Source: Galerina marginata (Eukaryota > Basidiomycota > Agaricomycetes > Agaricales > Galerinaceae). From it: a DNA stretch of 64,000 nt. The notes beneath the pieces are model-generated. The model did no database searches, was not told where the DNA came from, and was given only the letters and a program-made list of their open reading frames with translations. Position 1 is the first letter of the stretch. Each line of letters opens with the position of its first letter. The stretch is from positions 124,001-188,000 of the forward strand of contig JAECYW010000018.1 of assembly GCA_023014335.1 (NCBI GenBank), in the 5' to 3' direction. The position numbers and the translations under genes were made by a program. Of this stretch, positions 1-10,590 are shown one piece after another.

Positions 1-204
1 ATGTGACCAGGCAATTTTAGGTTTACCAGAATGGGCTCATTTTTCCGCTTTTTTTGAGTATAAGATCATCCCAATAGCTTCAGATTTGAGCGGACTACAT
101 ATTATTTACTTATTTAACATGTATTTATCTAACAATCTTGGTATGTCTCCATCCCCAAAGTAAGAACTTGTTTTTGCCATGCGCAGCAATGGCCTCTGAC
201 CAAG
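1..204 (+). mobile_element. 3' end of a Helitron2-type element
   Basis: The last 190 bases match 5275-5464 closely. The end has the same plan: GTAAGAACTTG at 162-172 (a subterminal inverted copy of the element's 5' tip), then a hairpin GCCATGCGCAGCAATGGC at 177-194, then about ten bases ending CAAG before a target T. A terminal 5' repeat paired with a subterminal 3' repeat and a 3' hairpin is the asymmetric arrangement described for Helitron2/helentron rolling-circle elements. The 5' part lies outside the window. It abuts the LINE remnant at 205. Confidence 0.75.
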
Positions 205-676
205 TTCAGGCTATGCAGATGCATGGGTCGTCTACTAAGGGTCTGGAACCGCATTCCAAGCGGCTCATATACCGTTCCTGCGTGGTGCCCATAGCTACTT
301 ATGGGTTCTGTTTATGGTACTTTGACGGCGCTAAATGTAAGGGCGCTATGAAGCTATTGAGCCAGATGCAGCGCAAGGCTGCTCTCTGGATTACAGGGGC
401 GTTTTCAACAGTCCCCAGGCCCAGGTGTGGAGGCCCTTGCAGGTCTCCTCCCTATTCATATACTCCTCGATCGAATGGCCGCGCTTGGTATACTGCGTGT
501 GGGCACTGCTTTTGGGGACTCATCCCGTTCGATCCTTTTTGATCGGGCATATGTTGGGCAGGGCTAAGCCTCATCCCCATTTCGGCTCATTCGCTGACGT
601 GCCGGCAACAGCTCGCCACGAAGGGACCTATCATGGACATCGTTAAGAGGCTCCCCGAGCTGACCGAGCATCTGGA
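205..676 (+). pseudogene. LINE reverse transcriptase remnant, part 1
   Basis: This is a degenerate piece of a LINE (non-LTR) polyprotein, the stretch after the RT palm. The run SKRLIYRSCVVPIATYG followed by LWYFDGAKCKGAMK and QMQRKAALWITGAF is typical of Agaricomycete LINE proteins. The frame shifts near 425 and continues with THPVRSFLIGHMLG in another frame, ending at LTEHLD (about 655-676). It is continued by the RNase H piece at 2303 once the rolling-circle insertion is removed. It is frameshifted and truncated at its 5' end, so it is not functional. Confidence 0.8.
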
Positions 677-2302
677 CTTGTGAAGCAGCCATTGCTGTGC
701 ATGGCAAATACTGAGTTCTTTATGTTTTTATTGTCTAAATAAGTTCATCAGTATCAAATACCCAGCTACTGATTATAATTTTTAGACTAAATAAAAGCAG
801 CATAAAATATTTAAAGACTCAAAAAAGAAATCACACAATTCCTCAGCATTTACAATTAGTAACGAAATCATTCATTTGAATAATAAATTGAAGTACTTAA
901 GGAATGGTGCAAATATTTGTCAATATTTGTGAGCATAAATATACTCTGCAGATACCCCAGAATTTTGCAAATTTTACGATACAAAATTCATGATATTTGA
1001 ACAAGAATCCAGAAAGCTATGATATTATAATATATTTAATCTCTTATCTTGGGCATTTGCTTGACAATTAAGTTATCAGATTGCATGGTATAAATATATT
1101 TGGACTCAGAAAATTTTTCTCTTATTTTACAATTTTTTTTGCTTTCCACAACTTTCCCACACTTGGATGCAAAATGCTTATTTCTTGAAGAATACAAACA
1201 GAACCAAATATTTGCAAATAATTATCCACCTATTTTATTGCCCTGAATTTTCTGGATTTTCTGATATTAAAATTATGTAATTTGAGTCAGAACTGAGCAT
1301 GTTAGAGCCTGATTACTGATTTGCAGACTCACGTCCAAAAGTCATTTCTCAATGAGGAAATTACCTGGTCACATGATTTTAATATATTTGTAATCAGAAA
1401 AATTCAAGCTATTTTTCAATATTTTTTCCGGATTTATTACATAACATTCTCACCCCACAGATCAGATCTGCATGCTAAAAGCCTAATAATTCGATCATGA
1501 TCGACATTGTGCACAGCATGACGCACGCCGAGGTTAAAAATGACTATAGTTGACCCAATTTTGACCTCGGCGTGCGTCATCAGTCAATTAAGGATCGTGA
1601 TGTCATTAATGTGCAATATTCAAACACATAAGTATTTATTTTAGGCGTATCTCTATCAATTCTTCACGGATTCTGATGAAATAAATTGTAAAATTTTCAT
1701 AAAATTCAGGGCTATAAATTATACTAAATGTGCGTTGTGGGAATCGGACTATTTGGTGACGTATGGGCGTTATAAGAGTCATTGATGGCATATCAGAGTA
1801 TTGCATCATTGGTTACCAAGGGAAGTGATGGATCTGATGTCATAAATATAGCAATGTGATGTCATTGATCCCATCAATCAATCAATCTAAATTTAGAATG
1901 TGTTACTTTAAGCAATCAATACTGTGCTATTCTGCACCAATTTTCCTGAAAAAAAAAAGATATTGCTTGGAAAATTAATGGGATCAGTTTTTATTAAAAG
2001 GTTTAGCAGTTGCGCAATTGAATGATGTATTATTTTGGAAATCAATCACATTGGGAACATGCAACAGATGGTTACTAGGGAAAATGATGCATCACCAATC
2101 AATCAAAGTTGTCATCAAATGTGTTCTCACGACTTCATTTTTTGAATTAAAAGACTACAAACATTTGTAGCCACTAGAAACAAAGACTACAAAAAAAGTG
2201 AAGCCATGAGAGAAAATCAACGAAAAATGTGGTCGCACTGCAAGAAAATTAGTGGAAAGTCAGAATAAGAACGAGTTCTTTTACTAACGTAAGAACTCGT
2301 AA
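677..2302 (-). mobile_element. Non-autonomous Helitron2-type element, 1,626 bp
   Basis: On the minus strand the element starts at 2302 with TTACGAGTTCTTACG, followed by a partner TAAAAGAACTCG that can fold back, and ends at 677 with the hairpin GCCATGCACAGCAATGGC plus about ten bases ending CAAG. It has no coding capacity and is very AT-rich inside. Deleting it joins the LINE codons as CTGGA + TCCTTC (Leu-Asp-Pro-Ser), in frame. A second, truncated copy of its 3' half lies at 9490-10327. A small foldback sits at 1518-1580. Confidence 0.85.
1518..1580. repeat. 63-bp foldback insertion with 17-bp perfect arms
   Basis: ATGACGCACGCCGAGGT at 1518-1534 is exactly complementary to 1564-1580, with a 29-bp AT-rich centre. 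CAG occurs on both sides (1514-1516 and 1581-1583) as a possible 3-bp duplication. The sister element copy at 9490-10327 breaks at the same CAG, where an LTR follows. The foldback is GC-rich inside an AT-rich element, which points to a separate micro-insertion. Confidence 0.7.
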
Positions 2303-2732
2303 TCCTTCAACTCCCCTTGCTCAGCCAGGCCGTCGGCTGCGCAACATCTATTGGTCGCGCATTTACTTTGACAACTCCCTCTCTCCTTTGGAGAAGGGTG
2401 ATCGTGTTCTCTACCTCGACTTCATTTCGGAACTGTTTATGTCCGGTACATGGGGGTTATGCATCGGAGTGGACGCTAGTGTTTTCACTAACCCCGCCTC
2501 CAAGAAGGCTACTCAGGCTGTTGCAGCAGGGGTCCTTTACTCACAGGGTGCCGAAGTTAATCGCTTCAGGTGGCTTGTAGGCCGTGCTACCGTGCCTGAC
2601 GCGGAGATGTCGGCTGTTGTCCGTGCCATCGAGCTCGCCACCCAGCGCGCTTGTGAGCACATTGCTATTTTCATGGACTCAATCGCGGCTGCAAAGTGAG
2701 CCCTTGACCCCTCAGCCTATGCTGCTAGTTGA
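2303..2732 (+). pseudogene. LINE RNase H domain remnant, part 2
   Basis: This continues the LINE from 676. The peptide reads PGRRLRNIYWSRIYF, then the RNase H core with IGVDASVFTNPA (first catalytic Asp region), PDAEMSAVVRAIELAT (catalytic Glu region) and IFMDSIAAAK (second Asp region). A TGA at 2697-2699 replaces the Arg codon expected after AAAK; the frame then continues with ALDPSAY to a stop at 2730-2732. A CGA to TGA change is what cytosine deamination at a CpG produces. The LINE is a dead relic. Confidence 0.8.
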
Positions 2733-2894
2733 AGACATCAGGTAGGTAAACTGCCCAAAGACCAAGTTGCATCAGGTTTGTAAACTACCCAGGGCTGTCA
2801 ACTAGCCAAATCATAGGGTTGTACGTGCCTATGCTTTACATTCTACTACTATGTAAGCATATATACAAACAAAAAGCCAAATAATTGAAATAGA
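2733..2894. other. Short AT-rich spacer
   Basis: No gene or clear element end is seen. It contains GGGCTGTCAACTAGCC, which resembles the TTGAC-containing motifs of the palindromic arrays elsewhere in the window, but as a single imperfect copy. Confidence 0.4.
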
Positions 2895-3230
2895 CATGGT
2901 CAGGGCTGTCCTAAATAGGAAAAAATCGAGAAAAATAGAGAAAAAATAAAAATAAATTTAGGATTGGATTGGGCTATTCAGGGTCATTCCAAATAGGGAA
3001 AAATCGAGAAAAATAGGGGAAAAATCAGAAAAAAATATAGAATTGGATTGGGTTATTCAGGGTCATTCAGAATAGGAAAAAATCGAGAAAAATAGGGGAA
3101 AAATCAGAAAAAAATATAGAATTGGATTGGGCTATTCAGGGTCATTCGGAATAGGAAAAAATCGAGAAAAATAGGGGAAAAATCAGAAAAAAAATATAGA
3201 ATTGGATTGGGCACATCCTGATATATAATC
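2895..3230 (+). repeat. About 80-bp tandem repeat, four copies
   Basis: Units begin with CAGGG(T)CATTC-like sequence at about 2898, 2980, 3059 and 3138, and each carries GAAAAATAG stretches and ATTGGATTGGGC. The array lies immediately downstream of the stop codon of the dead KDZ gene, on the side where the intact KDZ gene also has tandem arrays (50087 onward). Both arrays share a CCCTGAA / TTCAGGG word, so it may be the degraded subterminal repeat of that element. Confidence 0.6.
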
Positions 3231-6200
3231 TAGCTGTCATTCTCATCATCATTTTCTTCTTCCTCATCCTCCTCCTCCTCTTCATCAATATCTTTGCTCT
3301 CTTCCAATGGCTTCTTCCAAATGCTTTCATATGAGGCTTGAAGCTTTCGTTGAAGAGATCCTTGATCAATTGCATAAGCACGTAAACCTTCAGCCAGTAC
3401 AGTATCGGAAGTTGGCCGGTTTTCTTGTTTTGAGGACCACCATCTAGCTCTCCAATCTAAAAAGGCAAGAACTCTCTGCATTTCCTCTTGAAGCAACAAT
3501 ACTTCTTCTGTTGCTCTTTCAGCTCTTGCACAGCTTCGAGTCCACTCGGATCGTAAAATGTCATCGGCATTGGTCGATGGATCCTGCTGATCAGTTATCC
3601 AGATCCATGATAGTGTTGTGTGTGTCTGGCCAGTACCATCCCGTTTACGTTGGTCCTCCTGCATCAAGTCAATATCACTATCATCACCTTCCAAATCCGA
3701 TGGTCTAGGTGGAACCACTGAATCCTCCCATATATCTTTTCTTCCTGTTCTTTTTTTGACTCGTTCCAGATCCTGATAAGAACGAATATCCTTGTTTTCC
3801 AGAATGCGAAGAGACTGTTCCCATGGTCCAGGGCCAGAAAGATTAAACTTGGCTTCTCTAGCAATCCGATACCTCCGTGCAAACTTTTTGGCCTGGTCGT
3901 GAACTCAATCAATGATTGAACGTGAACGTGTGTTAGGTCGTTGACCTCGGACATTCTTGTTCTTGAAATGTATCATCCGAGTTTTTAGACGCAAAGTATC
4001 CCGGATGCCAGTCAGAGAGTTGTAGCACTGAGCAGTTCGTAGTTTCTCCTCAGCCAAAGCCAGCCCTGATGTACAGACCACATTCTGCAAATCATTGGGT
4101 AAAGCAGACGGAAGCCAAAGTAGAGCTTCTTCTGGATTTTCACTCTCTATAGTGCTCCCAGGTTCACGAAATTCCAAGTCATGGTGGTGTTGAATAAGAC
4201 CTGGCATGTTACAAGTTCTTACGTAGTAAAAGAACTTGTTTTCCGGCCTGCATAGCAGGCAGAAAACATTCCTAACGCAATGGTTCGAAATTCTCCCACT
4301 CATACTGTGACCCTGCATGGTTTCTGTATCTCAGCCATCACTGGGCCAATTTTTATGATCTTGGTATCAAAAAATTTGTAAAATTCAGGGCTTTCATGTG
4401 GCATGTGTATCCAGGGTTGATTAGGTCATGTGACCTGCTCACACAACCCAAAAAGCGCAAATTTGTGTGAATTTATACTTAAAACAGATTTCAGTGAGCT
4501 AGATATGCTAAAATGTGTTGCCCAGACCAATCTAGAATAATGTACAAATATTTACATATGTTTTGCAATGATGTCATGGTGTCCAAATCTGGCAAACAGT
4601 CAGCTCAACTTGGTGAAAATCCGAAAATTGGTGTTAAACTGACTGGATAACCCATAAAAGGCACACCAAACATTGCAAAACATGACCAAATAACATGAAA
4701 ATAATGTTCTAGAAGCTTACATAATCAAACTCACAGCAGGACTTTGTGCAATTGCCTTGGATTTGGTAATGCACCAACTTGGACCAAAATATTCTCAGGG
4801 ATATGTCATGTGATATATGTGCACAGACCATCTCTTAGGTAAAAAAAAAAAACATTATCAGTATTTTTATTTTATTTTAATGCCTTTAAAATCTCTCAAT
4901 ATAGCTTATTTACTGTGTTTTCAACAATATTCCTGATTTGGTAAGTCACATAAAGATGTGACAATACACATGTGATACCATCTTTTAGCCCTGATTTTTC
5001 TGATAATTACACACTTTGTTTCAAGGCAATCTGATAAAAACTAAGCGACGTATGAATTAATCTTTTTACAAGTTCTTATTGTAGTCTAATAATTAATCTT
5101 GTTACAAGTTCTTACGTAGTAAAAGAACTTGTTTTCCGGCCTGCATAGCAGGCAGAAAACATTCCTAACGCAATGGTTCGAAATTCTCCCACTCATACTG
5201 TGACCCTGCATGGTTTCTGTATCTCAGCCATTACTGGGCCAATTTTGATGATCTTGGTATCAAAAAATTCGTAAAATTCAGGGCTTTTAGGTTTGTTAGA
5301 ATTGCCTCATTTTTCTGCTTTTTTTGAGTATAAGATCATCCCAATTGGTTCAGATTTGAGCGGACTATGCATTATTTACTTATTTAACATATATTTATGT
5401 CGTAACATGCACCCACAAAGTAAGAACTTGTTTTTGCCATGCGCAGCAATGGCCTCTGACCAAGTATACTGTCTGTAGAAGTCGCCAACTTTCAATATCC
5501 TTCCAAAGAACTTTGCGTTTTTGGACAAGAGACTCGGTATCCTCATTGGCCTTTAGTAGTTCCAATATACAATGCCTAAAACAAGCAAATAAAAATAGAT
5601 ATCAGTATATTTACAAGGTTTCCAAATATTCAGTTAAACATACTGAGACTCTTCAATCTCAAAGCCTTTTGTTAGAAACAAACATGCACTGGTTTCATGA
5701 TATTGTATGCTTTGGTTGAGTAAGCGGTGTTCTTTTTCTTCATTTTCAAGCTCTTGTTCAGCTTGAGCCTGGGTTATATCTACAAATTTAATCAATATAA
5801 ATGCTCAAGATTTTTTGGACAATACTTACTTGATCCTTCAACCTCATAAGGGTTTGGGGCAGTCCTTGGGAAATGATCGGACTCCCATTTATCACACATG
5901 GCAGTCCATTTCTCCACATCAGCAGCATCAAGTGAGGCTGTAAAACCTCGATAGGCTTCTACCTGCTGGTTCCGCTCAGGTAGTGCTTTTCGATATCGCC
6001 GCATGAGTGTTTTTCCTGGAAAAAAATAAATTAGTAATCAAACCTAGATCAGAACATTTTAAAATAAGAACATACCCATAGAAATATACTTCTCATAATT
6101 CCAAAAGCCAAAGTGATCATCCAGAACATCATGACGTGACCCAGGACCCATTGTCTTAGTGGAGTTTCCAAGAGGATTATGTGGTGCCCAAATTCGCTCT

Positions 6201-6938
6201 AGGCACTCCCCATCAGTAAGCCCAACACCTTTAAACAAATTGAATGAAAACTGTTCATGATTTTTTGTTTTTTTGTGTCCTGCATCATGCAACTTCAGGA
6301 TCAAAGGCTCAATAGTAACCCCCTCCTTTGGTTTGATATCTTCAGGCCAATGATCTCTGATGCATTGGTAGAGGTTTATAAACCAATGGCAAGCAGCATC
6401 ATAGCTGATCAAAACCCAAAGAACCCAAAAAAACTGAAGTACACGGCCAAAGCCATAGTCCATATTTGAATACCTAAAGATAGATTAGAAAATATGAAAT
6501 TGATTTAGAGTCAAACCTACTTTTCGCCTTTTTTAAGATTCCCGACGGAACACGGCATGACCATTTCACTCCTTCCACAAGAAACAGCCGAAACTCCAGT
6601 GTAACGAAGACCTTTGTTGAATCTTGTGTGTGCCTGTTCCACTGCTTGGAGACCACAACCTTTTGTGCTTTCTTCCTATAGATACCCTGTGAGATTGAAG
6701 TAAAATAAGGAAGAAAATACTACATACATCAAGGTCCTTTATCTGACTTTGTACATACCCCTCCAATGGCTCACGCTTGATCATATAAGCTAGTCCAATC
6801 CCAAGACCAGGATCTGCTGAGTAATTTGAGACCAACTGATTTTTTAGGTGGAAGTTTGCATCCATACATAGGAAAACAAAATAGAGAAACCTGGTCAAAG
6901 CATTACATGTTAAGGAGGGGTATTTGAAATCCACGTCA
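3230..6938 (-). pseudogene. KDZ transposase gene, inactivated copy
   Basis: This is a diverged relative of the intact gene at 44110-48309, on the opposite strand. Recognisable blocks in order: DANFHLKNQLVSNYSADPGL (6790-6880), a CGRSEMVMPCSVGNL stretch (about 6530-6590), the transposase core SYDAACHWFINLY with HKKTKNHEQFSFNL, DGECLERIW and GPGSRHDVLDDHFGFWNYEK (6060-6430), the MRRYRKALPERNQQVEA exon (5800-6004), and the acidic C-terminal domain (3230-4208). It is dead for three reasons. The CxC2 N-terminal half is missing beyond 6938, a Helitron2-type element splits it between Val-Tyr and Met-Pro-Gly (4209-5464), and there is a TGA near 3908 where the intact copy has Arg. The catalytic-region motif DGEC differs from DGEG in the intact copy. 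Confidence 0.85.
4209..5464 (+). mobile_element. Helitron2-type insertion with two tandem 5' ends
   Basis: The 5' tip TTACAAGTTCTTACG with its foldback partner TAAAAGAACTTG occurs at 4209 and again at 5102. The following 186 bases are nearly identical in both places (4209-4394 and 5102-5287). There is one 3' end: GTAAGAACTTG near 5420, hairpin GCCATGCGCAGCAATGGC, and CAAG at 5461-5464. Thus 5102-5464 is a complete 363-bp element, preceded by a second 5' segment with about 700 bp of unrelated AT-rich DNA. Removing 4209-5464 restores GGCATG + TATACTG and the KDZ reading frame. Confidence 0.85.
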
Positions 6939-8635
6939 CAATACTCGCCTCACGCCAGCGGGAGCCTTCTCCCAACCCTCTGGAAGGTTAATACCAGGGT
7001 GCGGTGAAGGGACGGCCCTTCGGCCAGCCCTGAATTTTCGGTTTTTTACCTGTTCCTCACACCAATATTGGACTTAGAATAATGATTTATCTTGCGTGGT
7101 TCATTGCCTAAGTCTCGGGCAATCAGTATAAACCAGCCAAGACTAGAGGAAACTATTGTACGCGACGAAGTCCAAGTTAAACTATGTGCTTCTAATTACG
7201 GGTACGCGTCCGTATACAAAGCGCAGTAATAAGGCGAGGACTGTGAACGCGGGCCCACCTGTGCGCCTAACTGACAGGCACAGGTCTCTAGCGTCTAAAC
7301 AAATAGGGACAGATATCCGAAGAATAGGACCCACAACTATGGTGCCGACGCGGCCCCACCTGACAAATCAAGTAACAAGCTCGCGAACCCAGAACATGAG
7401 GGACGGGAATTGCCGAGTCTCGACCGTGATGGCTTCTCGAGTCTCGACCTTACTGTAAAAGGAAGGATTGCCGAGTCGAGTCCCACGGGCATCTCGGGCT
7501 AACAATAACGGACGCGAATAACAGTGCGCACCCGAAGACTGAGATAAGATAAGATTACCGTGCGGGCCCGTCCATCGAAACATATGGGCGCGCCTTCTGC
7601 GACACACAGATAGAGCCTAGACTCGGCACATCAGGACGCGTTTTACGGTCTTGTATCAGCGAGGACCTCGGAACGTTCTTACCAAAGGAGTAATATCGAC
7701 GCGTACCCGTGCCAACCAGAAAGATAGCTTATGCAAGAAACAGAAAGCTTAGTAAACAAGAAACTTGGCATCCGGTTCAGCTGTTTGTAAAAGGCCGAGT
7801 CCTTCATTGTATCACATGTAAATATTATTCTCAGTAGTATAAAAGCTGTACGCGTACGTAGAAAAAGACAAGCAATTTACCACCCACGAGATTATATCTT
7901 GAACATTCGCCAGAACCTCTTCGAGACTTCTAAGTGTTAACTTGACTTCGCGGAATTTTGAATAAACAGATTTATTTGTCTTAGACGGAATTTCACCTTT
8001 TGTGATCAGAGTGAACGTACTTGATTTTGAAAGACTTAAGGACTTGAACAACGATCTCTTACACCTGTCATCTATTTGACTTGAAGAGGCTTCAGTGGCC
8101 ATCCGATTAGCCGCGGTAACCCGTACTTTGGTAGTGCGTCGCGTGTCTAAGACCTGGACTGTGGTAGAGGCAACTCAGATAGTTGTAGACTACACCGGAC
8201 ATTGCAGAGTTTCTTCCCGTTGAGTAGGGTTTTGGTAACCCCAAGAGAGTCATACGCGTCCCAGAGTGGCGTTATCCCGTTTGTCAAGAGTCTAAAGTAA
8301 TCAAGTCCCGTACGCGTCTCAGTGACGTATCCCGCGATCCCAAGAGGCAGAGTCTTTGATTTTGTTATCTATTTTCTATTTTCCCAACAACAACCCATTA
8401 GTGTTCACCCTCGGGTCGACGCGTCCATTCTACATGAACGCGTACCTTTCCCTGTACCAGACGGATTCTTCGGATTAGTCTTGTTATTATAAAAATACCT
8501 GTCCCTCCCAAAAAGAACTGATCAATTAACTTGATTATTTGATTGGGTGCTTAACGCTCGTCAAGTGTTAGGATTGATTTACTGTGTTGACTGATAGTGT
8601 GTGTGTGAGATAGGGGGATTAGATTTTACGAGTTC
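6939..8635. other. Unassigned block, possibly an LTR-retroelement fragment
   Basis: It replaces the N-terminal half of the KDZ pseudogene and differs from its neighbours by higher GC content. The hexamer ACGCGT recurs eight times between about 7200 and 8445. A minus-strand reading frame at 7812-8102 begins MATEASSSQIDD and holds SKTNKSVYSKFREVKLTLRS; it could be the start of a gag-like protein, with the region 8103-8620 as leader or LTR, but no LTR ends or primer-binding site could be identified. I do not assign a function. Confidence 0.3.
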
Positions 8636-8780
8636 TTACGTAGTAAAAGAACTCATTTTCTACACTCGATAGCAGAAGGATTTGATTCCTAACGCGATGG
8701 TTGGAAATTCTCCCACTGCTTCATTTTTTGTGAGCGACCCTGAATTAAAAGTCTACAAACTTTTCTAATAGTGTCAAAAT
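8636..8780 (+). mobile_element. 5' end remnant of a Helitron2-type element
   Basis: TTACGAGTTCTTACG at 8636 is followed by its foldback partner TAAAAGAACTC, then by a segment (CCTAACGCGATGG, AAATTCTCCCACT) that is a clear relative of 4250-4300 and 5145-5195. No matching 3' end in the same orientation was found downstream before the reverse-oriented copy at 9490, so this looks like an orphan 5' end. The right boundary is approximate. Confidence 0.65.
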
Positions 8781-9264
8781 CATTATTGACCATGGGAATG
8801 GTTGTCTGATGTCCGTTGCTAAGGTCTATTTTTAGCTTTTGTTCCTGGACACCTAAACTAAGGTTAGGTTTTGTCAGTAACGTGATTAAATATCCCTTCT
8901 TTTACTTTGCAGTCCTTTACAGGCTCTTGCTCTGGTTGCTATGGTTTATATATAGCTTATATGACTAAACAGTCACCAAACATGGTTCATGTCAGTTGTA
9001 TATCTATTTATATACTTCTAGATCACTTCCACTGCATTCCAGTAATAAATAATACTCGTTGTAAGTCTTGTTCAACTTCTCCTAGTACTTTCTATATCCT
9101 TTAATGTAATACTTCTGTTTACCGTTGGTTTGAAATCAAACTCAGGAGAATTGACATGCTAAAAATGAACACATCAAAAACTTTAAGCATTGAAAATGCC
9201 TTTTAAATAGAAGTCTGAGGTTGAATATTGATAACAAGCCAAATAATTTTTTTTTGTGTTGTGG
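8781..9264. other. AT-rich sequence without a recognisable gene
   Basis: No reading frame with recognisable content and no element ends were seen. It probably belongs to the interior of the rolling-circle remnant starting at 8636. Confidence 0.4.
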
Positions 9265-9340
9265 CTGTGCTAACCCTAAGAGGACCGACGCGTTGGTCCT
9301 CTTAGGGTTAGCCGCGTTGGTCCTCTTAGGGTTAGCACAG
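9265..9340. repeat. Hairpin with telomere-like arms plus a third arm copy
   Basis: The arm CTAACCCTAAGAGGACC (9270-9286) is complementary to 9295-9311, and the complementary arm recurs at 9319-9335. The outer copy extends the match to 22 bases (9265-9286 against 9319-9340, CTGTG...CACAG). The arms contain CTAACCCTAA / TTAGGGTTAG, the fungal telomere repeat, but only about 1.5 units of it. Confidence 0.65.
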
Positions 9341-9489
9341 AAAATTAAACCTCAGATTTCTATTCAAATCTTCTCTGAGCTACAACAGTTGAAATACATT
9401 TCTAATAGATTAAAGTTCTGCTTTGCTTGAACATCGTACTGTACCTAATGTCCTATGTATTTTATTCATCAAGAGCTAATATTATATCA

Positions 9490-10327
9490 CTTGTGAAGCA
9501 GCCATTGCTGCGCATGGCAAATACGAGTTCTTTATGTTTTTATTGTCTAAATAAGTTCTTCAGTATCAAATACCCAGCTATTGATTACAATTTTTAGACT
9601 AAATAAAAACAGCATAAAATATTTAAAGACTCAAAATAAATCACACAATTCCTCAGCATTTACAATTAGTAATGAAATCATTCATTTGAATAATAAATTG
9701 ATGTATTTAATGAATGGTGCAAATATTTGTCAATATTTGTGAGCATAAATATACTCAGCAGATAACCCAGAATTTTGCAAATTTTATGATACAAAATTCA
9801 TGATATTTGAAAAAGAATCCAGAAAGCTATGATATTATAATATATTTAATCTCTTATCTTGGGCATTTGCTTGACAATTAAGTCATCAGATTGCATGGTA
9901 TAAATATATTTGGACTCAGAAAAAATTTCTCTTATTTTACAAATTCTTTTTGCTTTCCACAACTTTCCCACGCTTAGATGTAAAATGCTTATTTCTTGAA
10001 TAATACAAACAGAACCAAATATTTGCAAATAATTATCCACCTATTTTATTGCCCTGAATTTTCTGGATTTTCTGATATTAGAATTATGTAATTTGAGGCA
10101 GAACTGAGCATGTTAGAGCCTGATTACTGATTTGCAGACTTGCGTCCAAAAGTCATTTCTCAATGAGGAAATTACCTGGTCACATGATTTTAATATATTT
10201 GTAATCAGAAAAATTCAGGCTATTTTTCAATATTTTTTTCGGATTTATTACATAACATTCTCACCCCGCAGATCAGATCTGGATGCTAAAAGCCTAATAA
10301 TTCGATCATGATCGACATTGTGCACAG
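9490..10327 (-). mobile_element. Truncated Helitron2-type element (3' half)
   Basis: It matches 677-1516 almost base for base, including the 3' hairpin (here GCCATGCGCAGCAATGGC on the minus strand) and the AT-rich interior. The match ends abruptly at CAG (10325-10327), where an LTR starts; in the sister copy the foldback insertion begins at this same CAG. The 5' half is not present in the window. Confidence 0.85.
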
Positions 10328-10581
10328 TGTGAGATTGCGAGTCGGCGGGTAGCGAATAGAAATTCGCTAAGAATAGATAATTTAGTTGTTGTTCCGCGGC
10401 GTTTTGTACAACGATAGAAACGCGCGCTTGAAGTGCGTGGGGTCGTTTAGTACTTCAAGGAGTTCGTTTGAACTGAGGGCAAGTTTAGAGGTTATCAAGA
10501 ATCAATAGAATATTGATTGTAGAATGATTTAAGTGAGCTAAAAACCCGTATTGAACTGGGGAACTCCAATGAGCTCCCCCA

Positions 10582-10590
10582 CTATTTATA
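10582..10590 (-). promoter_or_regulatory. LTR TATA box
   Basis: TATAAATAG on the minus strand inside the LTR, in the orientation of the gypsy genes. Confidence 0.5.

Noticed and set aside
7812..8102. 97-aa frame as a real gag gene
   Set aside because: It looks protein-like, but without LTRs, a primer-binding site or continuing frames I cannot support a gene call; noted under the unassigned block.
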